Source: Ectocarpus siliculosus (taxonomy: Eukaryota; Sar; Phaeophyceae; Ectocarpales; Ectocarpaceae). Taken from it: a stretch of DNA of 53,690 nucleotides. Location: the NCBI GenBank assembly GCA_000310025.1, contig FN649758.1, positions 1-53,690 on the forward strand. The letters run 5' to 3'. The notes under the pieces were generated by a model. The model had not been told where the DNA came from and searched no databases. It was given only the letters and a program-made list of their open reading frames with translations. The first letter of the stretch is position 1. Each line of letters begins with the position of its first letter. Both the position numbers and the translations under genes were made by a program. Positions 1-11,100 of this stretch are shown piece after piece.

Positions 1-345
1 CGCCCGCCCGCCCGCCCGCCCGACCGACCGACCGACCGCCCGCCCAACGAACGAAACCCACCCTCTTCCTCCAACCCAACCGAACCCACCCCAAAACACA
101 ACCCGAACAACCGACCGACCAGACCAAACCAACACCATACCCCACCATACCCAACCCGACCGACCGACCGACTGACCGATCTACCCTATGCCCAACCCAA
201 CCCAACCCAACCCCAAAACACACCCCGACCAACCGACCGACCAACGTCACCCTACCCAACCCAACATGACCCAACCCAACGCAACCCAACCAAAACCCAA
301 CCCAACTCGACCGACCAAACGACCGCCCGTTGGCAGCAACGGGAT
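1..345. repeat. C-rich tetra/pentanucleotide repeat tract
   Basis: The tract is built from CGCC, CGAC/GACC and CCAACC-like units running almost without break from the window edge to about 345. A short open frame crosses it, rich in Pro, Thr, Asn and Gln, but this follows from the repeat and I do not call it a gene. Confidence 0.85.
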
Positions 346-763
346 GAAGAGTTTTTTGCAAAGAGAGCCAACAGGATGGGTCATTCTTCCCGATAATATC
401 TTCTGTTGTTTCACGGCAAGAACACCGCATCAACGACTCTTCTTTGTTTGTGAAGTTGAAGCTAAAGAGTAGCCTCACCAGGTCTGTCTGCCGTTCGTTC
501 GTTCTTGTTATTACTACAGGAGGGATAATACACCCAAGAATCCGTCGGGAAGTCACACCTCTCTCCTGACACACAACCCATATTAGACTATCTACAAGGC
601 GTCCCTCCGGAGTGGGGTTAAGAGAGCACCGCGGCAAGGGGTGATGCAAGAAAATGGGAAAAACTACCAGCAGAGAAACGACAGCAGTAAATACGCACGC
701 ATAGATAGCTTCGTATCAAAGGATTCGCGGCAGGTCGGCGCAAGCTCATAACATTTTCGACGG
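346..763. other. intergenic, nothing recognised
   Basis: Unique-looking sequence with no open frame or motif that I can support. Confidence 0.5.
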
Positions 764-1118
764 TTTTCTGGATTTAGTTTGGTTGAAAGCCCGCAGCCGC
801 GCGGATAAATGTGTATATGTGCATGCCGACCTCCCGACCTCTGGCTCGGCAGTCTTCACGGAGATGTGTGCACTGCTCTGCATCTCTGCTGACACCGCCA
901 CGAGCTTTTTCATCGATACTCTAAAGAGATCCTTCTGCAGGATTTTTGCTGCAAAAATAAGTAGTTTCTGGATTTTTGGGGGTTGAAAGCCCGCAGCCGA
1001 TCGGATGGGTGTGAATATATGTGCATTGCATGTGCCGGCGTGCCGGCCTCCTGACGCGGGCTCGGCGGTCTGCACGGAGATGTGCGCACTGCTCAGCATC
1101 TCTGCTGACACTGCCACG
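764..1118. repeat. two-copy tandem duplication, period about 200 bp
   Basis: A segment starting TTCTGGATTT and containing GTTGAAAGCCCGCAGCCG occurs at about 766 and again at about 966. Both copies run on through ACGGAGATGTG, the GCACTGCTC block and CATCTCTGCTGACAC. Open frames here on both strands repeat with the duplication and look non-coding. Confidence 0.85.
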
Positions 1119-2780
1119 ACATGTACATTGCTCTACGGCTGCTGGAAACTACATACAACTTGGGGCTGACTGCTGTGTGTAGTTCATTCAGCAGTCGGAC
1201 TCAATCATGGCCTTTCATGGCCATCATCAGCAGAACGATGAATTGATTGAGCGGCGACAGCTGGTCCGCCGCTGGTTGTTCTGACGTGCTTGTTGGTGTG
1301 GCCAATCAACTGTTGGTATGTGGTTGAACGTGGCCCAACACACGACGCGACAGCTGCTGAGAATCAGAGCAAAGTCTTCTTACAGCCCTACGAATTTTCT
1401 TCACAGTCTGGCACAGTCCCGTGGAACAAAATACCAATCAATAGATTAGTCTTATATATGCACATTTTACAGCAGTACACGGTACTGCTGCTTGCTGCAG
1501 CTGGATGATGATGCTCTCTACGTTTACAGGGGTGCTCATCTTCCAACAACGCACATTTTTTTTTACCTTTTTTTTCAGTACAAGAAATATTTTCTCCGCA
1601 GAAAAAAAATCCGCCCGATACCATCCGGGCACACAATTGGGGAGCTGTGGCGGCAGTGCGCTTGTGGATTCGTCTGCTGCAGCGGAAGCACGGCAGTGGG
1701 TTGGGGGGGTAGGTCTTGCTCTCTCCAAGCACCAGAAAAGTGTGATCCAGCAGCGGCGGGTGAGGTCGCCGCCAAAGTTTTCCAGCGCCCCGAGCACGCC
1801 GGCTCGAAAAACCGGCGTCCCTCGCTTCGCTACAACCGTGCGGTCTCAGGAAGGTGTGTGGCGTCGCGTCTCGAGGTCTGTCGCGTAAGCGGTACTGGGT
1901 GCACCTGACCTGTTTGTACTGGGGTCGAGGCGAAACGTGTCGCCTGGGGCGCCTTGCTCACTGACACCAGCGGCAGCCCTTGAGACCTAACGCTGTGCTG
2001 CTTCAAGTGCGGTGCGGAGAGTCTTGCGCGTTGCCCCTGCGTCCCTGGAGCTCGGGGCAGCCGGCAGCGAGGCCTGGCGTGCTCTGTGGGGGGAGGACTG
2101 GAGTTTCTCCGACGTTGACCTCTTTCGCTGGCGGGCTAGGTTCTCGGGGCCAACTTGCACTTCGCGTCGGCTGCCGTCGCTGGCCCTAGGTACGACGAGA
2201 GGCCCCATCATCTGCGGCGCTATCGGCCCCCCAGACTAAATAGCATTCTCTAGGAGCCGTGTGCATTAGGATAATTTAGGTCCCGCGGTTGCTTGACAAT
2301 TGTGCATCGAGCACGATTTGGCCCCTCACAGCACCAGAATCGACCATCTGCTGTGGATCCGAAACGGTCGAAGCACCTCGGGTGCCTCCGAACCCTCTTA
2401 GTGCCCAAGTCTTTTTTGCCCCCTTCTTGTTGCCTCCACCAAACAGCACCACCCAGCGAGAGGCAACGGCAGAAAAAACACATGCCACGCATATGCATAT
2501 TTCTTGTGTAGCCCGCCTCGCCTGCCCTCCGACACACTAAAACAAGCCTAAAAATTTACTGCACTCAAAGATCAAATGATTTTTTTCGTGTGCCGAGTCT
2601 TATACTGCTTGATTATTTCAGAGATTTCTTTGCTCTCGGTCGGGGGGGGTTGGTCTGCAAGGGAAAAATTATCCAGACCCAAACGACCTTCTTACGGTTC
2701 CTCGAGGCATATTATTTTCTCAGGGGAAGAAAGGGCCGATTCAAGTCTTTTTTGTGGGTCACAACATGTTCAGTACACGG
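1119..2780. other. intergenic, no gene supported
   Basis: Moderately GC-rich with several overlapping short open frames on both strands, none with a recognisable domain. Poly-T and poly-A runs lie at about 1557-1610. Confidence 0.45.
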
Positions 2781-3600
2781 TTTTGGCTCGTGTGCGACCA
2801 ACAAGATACGGAGCGCCCTCATTTGGGGTCGCCTGCATAGGGCATGTGTATAATCGCACGCCAGTGGCAGCAGTTTGTGGACGTCATCGGCCAAAGGCTC
2901 TTTCTGGCATGCGTTGTGGACTGATCACGCTCGGAGCAACCAGAAAAAAAAAGGCAACGTCCAAAAAAACTCAACACCAAACGCACACTTCGGTTCACGT
3001 TTGCGGGCAGTGTGCAATCAAAACTGGGCAATACGCTCTGTTTCTGGGACGTGAGCAGAGCATATGTGTATGGCCACACGCCACTGACTGCTGTTTGTGG
3101 ATGTCGTCGGCCAAAAGCCTCTCTCGGTATGCGTTGTTGACTGGTAGCGGGTGACACACGGAGCAAACACGCGGCGGAACAAGAAAAAAGCCCAATAAGT
3201 GAACGCCGCAACACACTTTGGTTCACGTTTGCAGGCCGTGTGCAATCAAAACTGGACAATACGCTCTGTTTCTGGTACGCGAGCAGAGGGTATGAGTATG
3301 ACAACACGCCATTGGCTGCAGTTGGTGGATGTCGACGGCCTAAGGCCTCTATCTGGCGTGCGTTTTCAACTGGTCAAACATACATGCAGGTGCAAAAACG
3401 GCTCTTTTCGGCCGAAAGGCAAGAACGTCAGCAGAGCAATGTGGTAGGGTTGGCGTTTTCGGCTCGTGTGCGGCCAACACGATGCAGAGCGCCCTGAATT
3501 TTAGATACCTGCAGAGGGTTTGTGCATGACCTCGTGATACTGGCCTCTGTTCGGCCAGCAGACGGTGTAGTTCCTCGTTTCTGGCACAATCGGGATGTGA
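2781..3600. repeat. degenerate tandem repeat, period about 228 bp
   Basis: Two well-kept copies and a partial copy share TGTGCAATCAAAACTGG (at 3011 and 3239), ATACGCTCTGTTTCTGG, GTGGATGTCG and TTGGTTCACGTTTGC. A more diverged copy lies at about 2790-3000 and a fragment at about 3455-3600. Overlapping open frames on both strands come from the repeat. Confidence 0.8.
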
Positions 3601-3603
3601 CCA

Positions 3604-3660
3604 CCCCCCCCCCCCCCCCCGGCTATTTCTAAGGTTAGGGTTAGGGTTAGGGTTAGGGTT
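3604..3660. repeat. poly-C run and interstitial telomere-like TTAGGG tract
   Basis: A C homopolymer (about 3604-3620) is followed at 3633-3660 by almost five perfect GGTTAG units. TTAGGG is the telomere repeat reported for brown algae. The tract is short and internal, so it is more likely a repair scar or a retained fragment than a chromosome end. Confidence 0.85.
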
Positions 3661-5833
3661 ACAGGGATATTCCAACCCGACCGCCGTTGGAAAATGGAAC
3701 CAATTTTCTAACAGGCCGGCCGGAATCCCAGGAAATATTTGGGCTGTTGAATTTTGCCATGTTCCTACCCGTAATAAGATGCCCAAATATTGTTTTGGGC
3801 TCAGAAAAGGACCCACCCAGCAAATCCAATCCGGAAAAATCAAGCCTTAAGACTCAGCCTCAAAAATAAATACTCCCCAAACCCACAAACCAAAAAATCA
3901 AATAAGGGCATATTGTGGTATTGTGGCGATGCGAATATGTGCGGGCAACCGCACATTTTACCGTCGAAACCGTAAGGAAAAGGGAACACTGCAAATGAAA
4001 CGTGTCCCTTGCAAATAGGATGACAACATTTATGAGCACATTCTTTGCCTTCAACATTTCCCTGTAAACAGGTGACCGACGGCAAATAAATTGGTTACAC
4101 CGCCAAATTCCGCTGAATCAGCAATCTACCCTTCAAAGAACCAGTCAAGTGCAACTGAGGAGCACACACGCAGTCATTCGGTTGAGCTACTCCCCCCACC
4201 TCTCTTGGTTTTCGGAGCTAGTCGGCATTGCAGATCCAGCCGTTGTGCGATACGTAAACATCTCCGATAGGACTTGAGGAGGACGGATTATACAGCTGTA
4301 GAAAAGCTCTGTGTGCTCCCTTCTGCTGCTTGTCGCTGACGCCGGACTTCAAATGTCCGCCACACAGGTGTGTACAAAAACCTATATTTTTTCTGGTCGG
4401 TGATGTACGCCAGCACAAGTCGTATAAGCCCCACATGCACATGCCCAACCTAATCGTGCTGTTCACTTGTCGACGTTGCCCTACGACACATGTTGTCATT
4501 GGGATGACACAACTACACGACCACAACTGAGGACAACAAGGACACAGGGAGTACCAGCTGGAAGTATATACTGCTGCTGTAATGCTCACAAACATTCCAA
4601 ATCACACATACCCGCTGTTGTGGTTGTTGATCGTCGTCTATGACGCCACACTCCTAACATAACAACACAAGCAAGCGCCGAATGATAAACCCACCAACAC
4701 GAAATGGCCTGTACTACCTGCGTAGAATCTTACGGAGGCAACATCCCTTGTAATCCTCGTAAACCCACACATGCCATCGACATATGCATACCGCCCCGGC
4801 TGCGTCACTTGGGTGAAAAAACAAGAGAGGAGTAAAAACATTCTCCCGTGCTTCTCTGGACATTACTTGGATACACAAATATACATACAATACCCCGATA
4901 ATCGCTTGTTTCTCTTCAAATGTAATCCCATAAGGGTGCCACCGATAGCACACCCGACTAACCAACTACCCAACACCTTCCTTCTGCACCTTCCCAGCAT
5001 AACATACAGATAGATACACAAAACGGCTACCAAACTGTCTTGTTGATCCTCTTACCCACAGGGGAGATATCTCTGTGTGCTGCTTAGGAAACCGTGGAAA
5101 TACCGGTAGCTTTCTCTGACGCTCTGAATTCGTTGCTAATCTATCTTGGACTCTTTTCGTAGATAGAGATGGATTCGTTGGGCCGTATTCAGAAAAATAA
5201 ACGAATAATCAAGACACCCAATAATATTCATGTATGCGCTCCCATCGATAGCGATCGCCGAACAAACTCAAAACTCAACCCTATTGCACTACTGTGTGCT
5301 CTGTTGCTGTTTTTTCCGCGTTTTTTTTTTGTCATGCCACACAGCAATATGTACAGCAGTACTTAACTCACTCCACTGGGCGTGTTAAAACACGAAAAAC
5401 AGGCGGATTTTTGTGTTCTTATCCTCGCCTTGCCCCCGGCACACGGAAATACGTAAAAAGTTCACTCCGCTTAACGACGGCACTCTATTTTTTATACGTT
5501 TGTTGTGTACTGCTGCTGCTGTGTGCTCCCTGGTTGGTGCGCCCTTTTCTCGGTGCGTGTTTATTCCCTGTTGCACGTCATGCATCAAGAAGTAACGAAC
5601 GGCAATCAGCATGTACCAAAACAAGCACCAGGATGCTATGGTTGAGTACATTGCGTGCCATCGCGTGACATCGCAGCGCTTCCACATGTCTGATGCGGGG
5701 CACATTGCTGCTGTAATTCGTGAAAACAATGGTGGAGGAAGTACTGAGGAGCGCTCAAACTCAATGGTGTTTTTCTCCCATGTTTGCATGCTGTCTGTTG
5801 TCTCCCGTACCTTGCCCCCCAATCAAAACGCAA
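3661..5833. other. intergenic, AT-richer, no gene supported
   Basis: Only short open frames without recognisable motifs. The first 400 bases are AT-richer than the surroundings. I found no domain, RNA gene or repeat here. Confidence 0.45.
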
Positions 5834-6376
5834 CCCCCCCCCCCCCCCGGGTTTTGCCCTCGGGGTTGGGCTTTCCTCCCTTGGCAACCACGTTGTAAAA
5901 CAAGCCAAGTCACTTCCTGAACTCGACAACCAGGTTACCGTTTTTGTTTTTTCCTATGTTTTTTTTTTGCGGTAACCATGAATGGTGGTCGAGTAGATCA
6001 TGTTGTGCGGGGTCGAGAAGCCTCACTCCGCGCAAGGGGGATGGTCGCACCACGTTGTGTTAAAATGGTCAAGCAACCCTCGAGGCAGTTACACAGTGCT
6101 TACAACTGTCTCTGGAAGTGAAAGCACAAGAAAATAAATTAAGTCATACGCAGCTGTCATTCGTATGCAAGGAAGTAAGCACAAGATGCCGAACACCCTT
6201 AGCAGGATGCAGCTCACCCTTCATGCGACTCGCCGAATACCTCACGGCGCTTCGCGCTTGGTGATGTGAGAACCTGGTCCGGTGAGAACCCGGCGTGCTC
6301 CGTCCCGGCTTTGTAGGGATGCGAGGTCAATGGTCTAACGACTACGGCATGCACGACTATGAGTACCCCCCCCCCC
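5834..6376. repeat. dispersed repeat R1, copy 1
   Basis: A 517-bp unit (5849-6365) bounded by C homopolymers on both sides. It matches 26190-26706 almost base for base at equal length. Shared blocks include AAACAAGCCAAGTCACTTC, CCTCACTCCGCGCAA, AGTCATACGCAGCTGTCAT and GCATGCACGACTATGAGTAC. Near its left end a T-rich loop lies between GGTTACCG and CGGTAACC. It encodes nothing recognisable. It is probably a short non-autonomous element, class unknown. Confidence 0.85.
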
Positions 6377-7653
6377 TCCGCCTCCCACAGCCCTTAGTCA
6401 TCGAATCATTTGAAATCGTCGTCTGCGTGTGCACAAGCCGTCTGCGGAAGATTTCTTTCAGGGCTTCAACGAAGCAGTCTGTTCTCAAGTGAAGCAGAAG
6501 AGAAATCAATCACAGTTCGAAAGAGCAAAGCACACCACGCGCATGCTTCTCTCCGTCGATTGAAAGTACGGGCTGCTGAGCAAGTCTACTCCGACAGGGA
6601 GCAAGGAACAGAGAGCACACCCTGGCCGGTCTGGCTTCGATCGGTGTCCTAGGGAGCGAGAAATCGATTGCGGTGTCCTCCCGTCTCAGGCTAAACGCGG
6701 CCCTTTTTGCTCTCTCGTGACGTTTTGGCCCGATGTGGTGTCTCTATGTTTGGTGTGATGCGAAATGACTTTTTTAGGCACGCGTCCGGAGCGACCATCA
6801 ACAACCAGCGTGCAGAATAGCAAACCCTTCACTGTAGGGTTGCTCGGAGCCCTTGATGGGAGCGATACGTCAAGGACTCAGGTCGCACTCGCCGATATGT
6901 CGACTGGGTTCAGCAGCGTTGTTTTTTCGGACAGAAAATCGGGCTGGGCATCGTCCTGGCTTCTGCCCAACTTTCTGGGCGGAGGTAACCCAAAAAATTA
7001 AACCCGGATTTTATTGACCCGAAAAAGTGACAATTCCGGCTCTATAGGAAGCCTGAAAATCGCCCGAACTGGATTTTGGTGTTTTTTGGGTTAGGAATCC
7101 GGCTCAAAAAGAAACAGCCTAACAACGATCATCTACGTCGATAATCACGATATCGGACATCGTACCAGTATGAAATAAGCGAAAATGAACGGTGCCCTTC
7201 CAGGAAAAGCAGGTCCTGTACTTGTCGCAATGAAATCAACGACACCAATACAGGCTTCGTGGTGAATGATTGTTGTCCAAAGCCTCCGTGCAAGACGCAG
7301 ATGATTCCACACAAGCCAACTGCGCGGCAGTCAGCAAAAACCTCTCTGACGGTGTACCGAGCCGGTGTGTTCTGTGAAAATGGGGGACTCACGGAGAACA
7401 AAATGTACCGTTGTCGGTTTGAGAAAATTGGACCCTCTGTTCCGAATACAAGTAAGTGCGTCCTTCACGCAGGGAACTCCCCGCTCAAAGGGTTTCGTCC
7501 TTTGAGCGTTAGGTGTCCTTTGCGCGGGTGACCACTGAGTCGTTCAAGGACACCGGCGCAGGGCCAATGCAGAACACACATGGCACAAAGATGCACGGCA
7601 ATCAATCATGAATGTTGCGCCCACACGGTTGTACTGCTCATGTTGTACCATAG
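6377..7653. other. upstream region of the RelA/SpoT-like/TPR gene
   Basis: No supported coding sequence. It must hold the promoter and 5' UTR of the gene starting at 7654, but I see no clear TATA or other core element. A stretch rich in CCCGA/TTCCGG-type words lies at about 6960-7110. Confidence 0.4.
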
Positions 7654-8199
7654 ATGAGCGTCGACATCGCGGAGCTTCTCCGCCTGGAGGCCGAGCTGGA
7701 GAACTCATGTGAAGATTGCCAAAACCCATACGATCGAGACGCCAAGCTGAATTTGCTCAAGTTTCTTCAAATCAGGGCGGTACTGCAGTTCGAAGAAGCG
7801 TACGACCAGTTGTACTACGAGCTCAACAAGCATGGAGGGCTTGAGTGTCTTCGCGAAATCGCTCCGGCGCGGCCGAAGGACCTTCTGCAGCCCAAGGTCT
7901 TGGAGTTACAGGACTGCAATGAGGGCGTTCGATTTGCAGCACAGTTGGAATTCTATCTTGCGGACGCGGAGCTTGCAAAGAACCGTTTAGACGAGCTCGT
8001 GGCAGATATAGCGGAACACACGGGGGAGTGCGAGGTTCACTGCGCGGAGGTCAAGTCACGAGCAATCACGCAACGAAAAGCCAGAAAGTCATATGGTGGG
8101 GACGTTCGAAAGGTTGCTGACATGGCGAGGATAAGCGTGATCTGTGACAACCCGCAGGCCTTGAAACGGGCGTACTTGGCTATCGTGGAGTCGTTCCAG
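7654..8199 (+). CDS. exon E1: N-terminal helical region and first half of the RelA/SpoT-like domain
   Basis: Begins at ATG 7654 and ends at donor CAG|GTGAGG, giving 182 codons. Residues 1-125 are charged and helical. Residues 134-150 carry a basic KxR...RKARKSYGG stretch, matching the nucleotide-binding segment of RelA/SpoT-like proteins. D156 in DMAR fits the conserved Asp of the family's DxxGxR motif, with Ala in place of Gly. It joins E2 in phase 0 across a 3.5-kb intron. Fold assignment rests on motif order across E1 and E2. Confidence 0.75.
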
Positions 8200-11100
8200 G
8201 TGAGGAGGTTACGCAGTTTTGCAAACGACCCGCAATGCTGCAAGTGGTGTCTTACAAGTCCGCCCCGGTGACTTACTGGTTTCATATTAGGTTCTTGAGG
8301 CAGCTTCGGTCGGCCTTTGTGTTTGCCGTTTGGTTTGATTTTGGTGGGTGAAGCACCTTCGGAAAACCGAGAAGGCCCAAATTTTCTGCTTCGCCTTGTT
8401 TATTGAAGTAGCTGTCGCAGATAGTGCTTTGGGTAGTCCGGCATAGATGGTTATCATGCCAATGTTGTCATATCAAATTTGACAACAAGAAAGGGGTCTT
8501 CGCCTTTCCCCCCCTCTGCCAAGGGCCAGGCGCCACTTGAAGCCCGGAAACAAACGCGGATGTCGGCAGGATAAGACCAAATGTCAAGGGTTTCAAGTGG
8601 TAATTGTGTGCACGTATGATGGACGTGGTGGTGCGGTTTGTGTTGGTTTCAGCTTCAGTGGTGGACATTTGGTAGCGTCAGGGTTGATGGTTGTAGAGTA
8701 CGTGACAACACCGACTTCGATCGTCTCGTCGGTGGATTTTCCACAAGAGCAAGAAGAGCTTTCTTTGTGCTCAAATGACACCACAACTAACTCGAGAACA
8801 ACGAAACATCTTCGACACAGTCACGACCAGTGCCATGGAAAACAAAGGTGGTGTATGCATGATAGATGCTCCGGATGGGACGGGAAAAACGTTCACAGAA
8901 TCAGAATGCGCAATTGCACCCCACCTGCTGCGCGCCCGTGCAAAACAAGTCCTGTGCTCTACATCAACAGAAATAGCTGCCCTTATAGTACCTGGCGGTC
9001 TCACGACCCACAGTACCTTTGAACTCCCTTTCGGACACGATGCCATAGAAGGCAGGGTTTTGCAGCGTCCCAGCTGAGTCCGAACGAGCCGACGTCCTAA
9101 AAAAATCGTCAATAATTTGTTGGGATGAAATTGCCATGTCTTCAAAGTTTGCCTCAGAAGCACTCAACTCCACGTTTCTTCAGGACCTATGTCGAAATGA
9201 CTTGCCCTTCGGAGGGAAAACTATTCTTTTCAGCGGGGATTGGCGTCAAGTTGCTCCCGTTCTACCGTTCGGAACCGAGAGTGAAATCGTAGAATATGCT
9301 TTCCTGTCGTCAGGCTTTGCTTATGGTCACATGTTCATCGCTTCCGCCTTACCAAGTGCATGAGAGACAAAGATTATGACATCCCTTACGCTAAAACTGT
9401 CTTAGCTGTTGGAGAGGTAAAGTTGAACCAGTTCTTTTAGCCGATGGTACCGCCGCTATTCCATTGCAACACACAGTCAAAAACGACGATGGTCCCGAAA
9501 CTACATGTTCAATCGCCGGAACAACGGAATTTGAAGACCTCATTGAAAAAGTCTATCCCAACGTCTTAGAAGCTAACCACAACATGTACAACGACCGTGT
9601 GGGGCATTCTAGCACCCACAAATGATAACATTGGCCAGATCAATGACTTCATCCTTCGTGAAATGCCAGGAAATGCTCATGAACAACTTTGTTCAGGCAA
9701 GACCATCAAACGAAAACATGCCAGATGTTGTTTCCGTCGCATACCTCAATAGCATCAACGTCCCCGGCACGCCACCGTGCAAACTCAACCTCAAAGTTGG
9801 AACATTGATCTTCATCAGGAACATTCACTTTGATTGCAGTCTCGCCAATGGCAAACGGGAGTTGTTGGAGGGATTTAATGACACGTTATAGACGTTGAAG
9901 TTCTATCCGATGAATCTCCCGTCGTTAAAATACCACACCTCTGCTTGGACGTCAAAGTGGGAGCGCACGGTATTACCTTTCACCGTTACCAATTCCCTGC
10001 CAGATTGTGTTACGCCATGACCATCGACAAGTCTCAAGGTCAACCTTAAAAATAGTCGGCCTCAACCTCAGGGGATCGGTATTCTGCCGCGGTCAAGTTG
10101 TACGTTGTTTCCGTTAGCCGTACAACCTACAGGGACAATATCCTATGCCTCGTTGAACATGGATCATCTCGTCGATGACATCCCCCACGTGCACAACGTC
10201 GTCTTCTCTGAGTTTATCATTGTAACCACTGGCAAACCTCCTCCTACTTGTGACATTCAACTACCTCGTCACCATGGCCAAGGTCAAGGATGGAACAATG
10301 GTCAACCTGAGCAACCCTCCCAAAGTGTCCCGGAATACCTCCATCTCATGTATGATCCAACTGCCCACTACTCTGCTACCCATGACGAGATTGCAGCTGC
10401 CCAACAGCTGTACAACATCGTCATAAGAATTACCTTCGTTGGCCAACCCTTTCCACCTCCTCCGTCCCATGACACATGCCATGTTTTGTACGGGGGCGAG
10501 CACCACCGAACATTAAGATTTAGTCCATGACATACAGCCCTCTGAGCAATGCGCATGTGGTCTTGTGTCACCCCCGGGGGGCCTGACACTCACGTACCGA
10601 AGGGAACTTTGTATACATACAAGATTTGGAGATTTTTTGTGCTTGGTCATTTCTTTCTCTCGCGGCAGCGAGTCTTTTCTCCTGCTCCCTTCCCAGGGGC
10701 GCGGAGGAGGCTCTTCGGTACATTACCGCGCTTGCCCGGATCTAGGCAGGCACCCGTGGCACGCGTGCTTGACGTCCAAAGTCGCGAAAACTGGCTCTAT
10801 ACCCCGGGGACGCGTTCCGCGACGACGCAACCTGGCGAACCAATTCTGAAACCCTTAAAAAAACGACAGAGAGTAACAATGGCCCGCACATGCTTATTTC
10901 GAACAGGTCTCCCGCTATTAACGACAATTAGCAGGATAAACCTGGTTACACGGCATATCCTCCCACAATCCTACTCATATGCCGACTCCTCAAAGCCCTG
11001 CTGCGCCCCCTCTGCTTGTGGTGCATTGGGCTCAGACCAGGTCCCGCCGCCCGGGAGTTGCAGTTCGCAGCCTATGTACCTGAAAAAAATGCCTCTTGAG

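Noticed and set aside
188-472. 94-codon open frame, plus strand
   Set aside because: Pro/Thr/Asn/Gln runs come directly from the CCAACC-type repeat; no start context or domain.
2576-3307. Long open frames on both strands (192 and 162 codons)
   Set aside because: They follow the 228-bp tandem repeat and repeat their own sequence; no recognisable domain.
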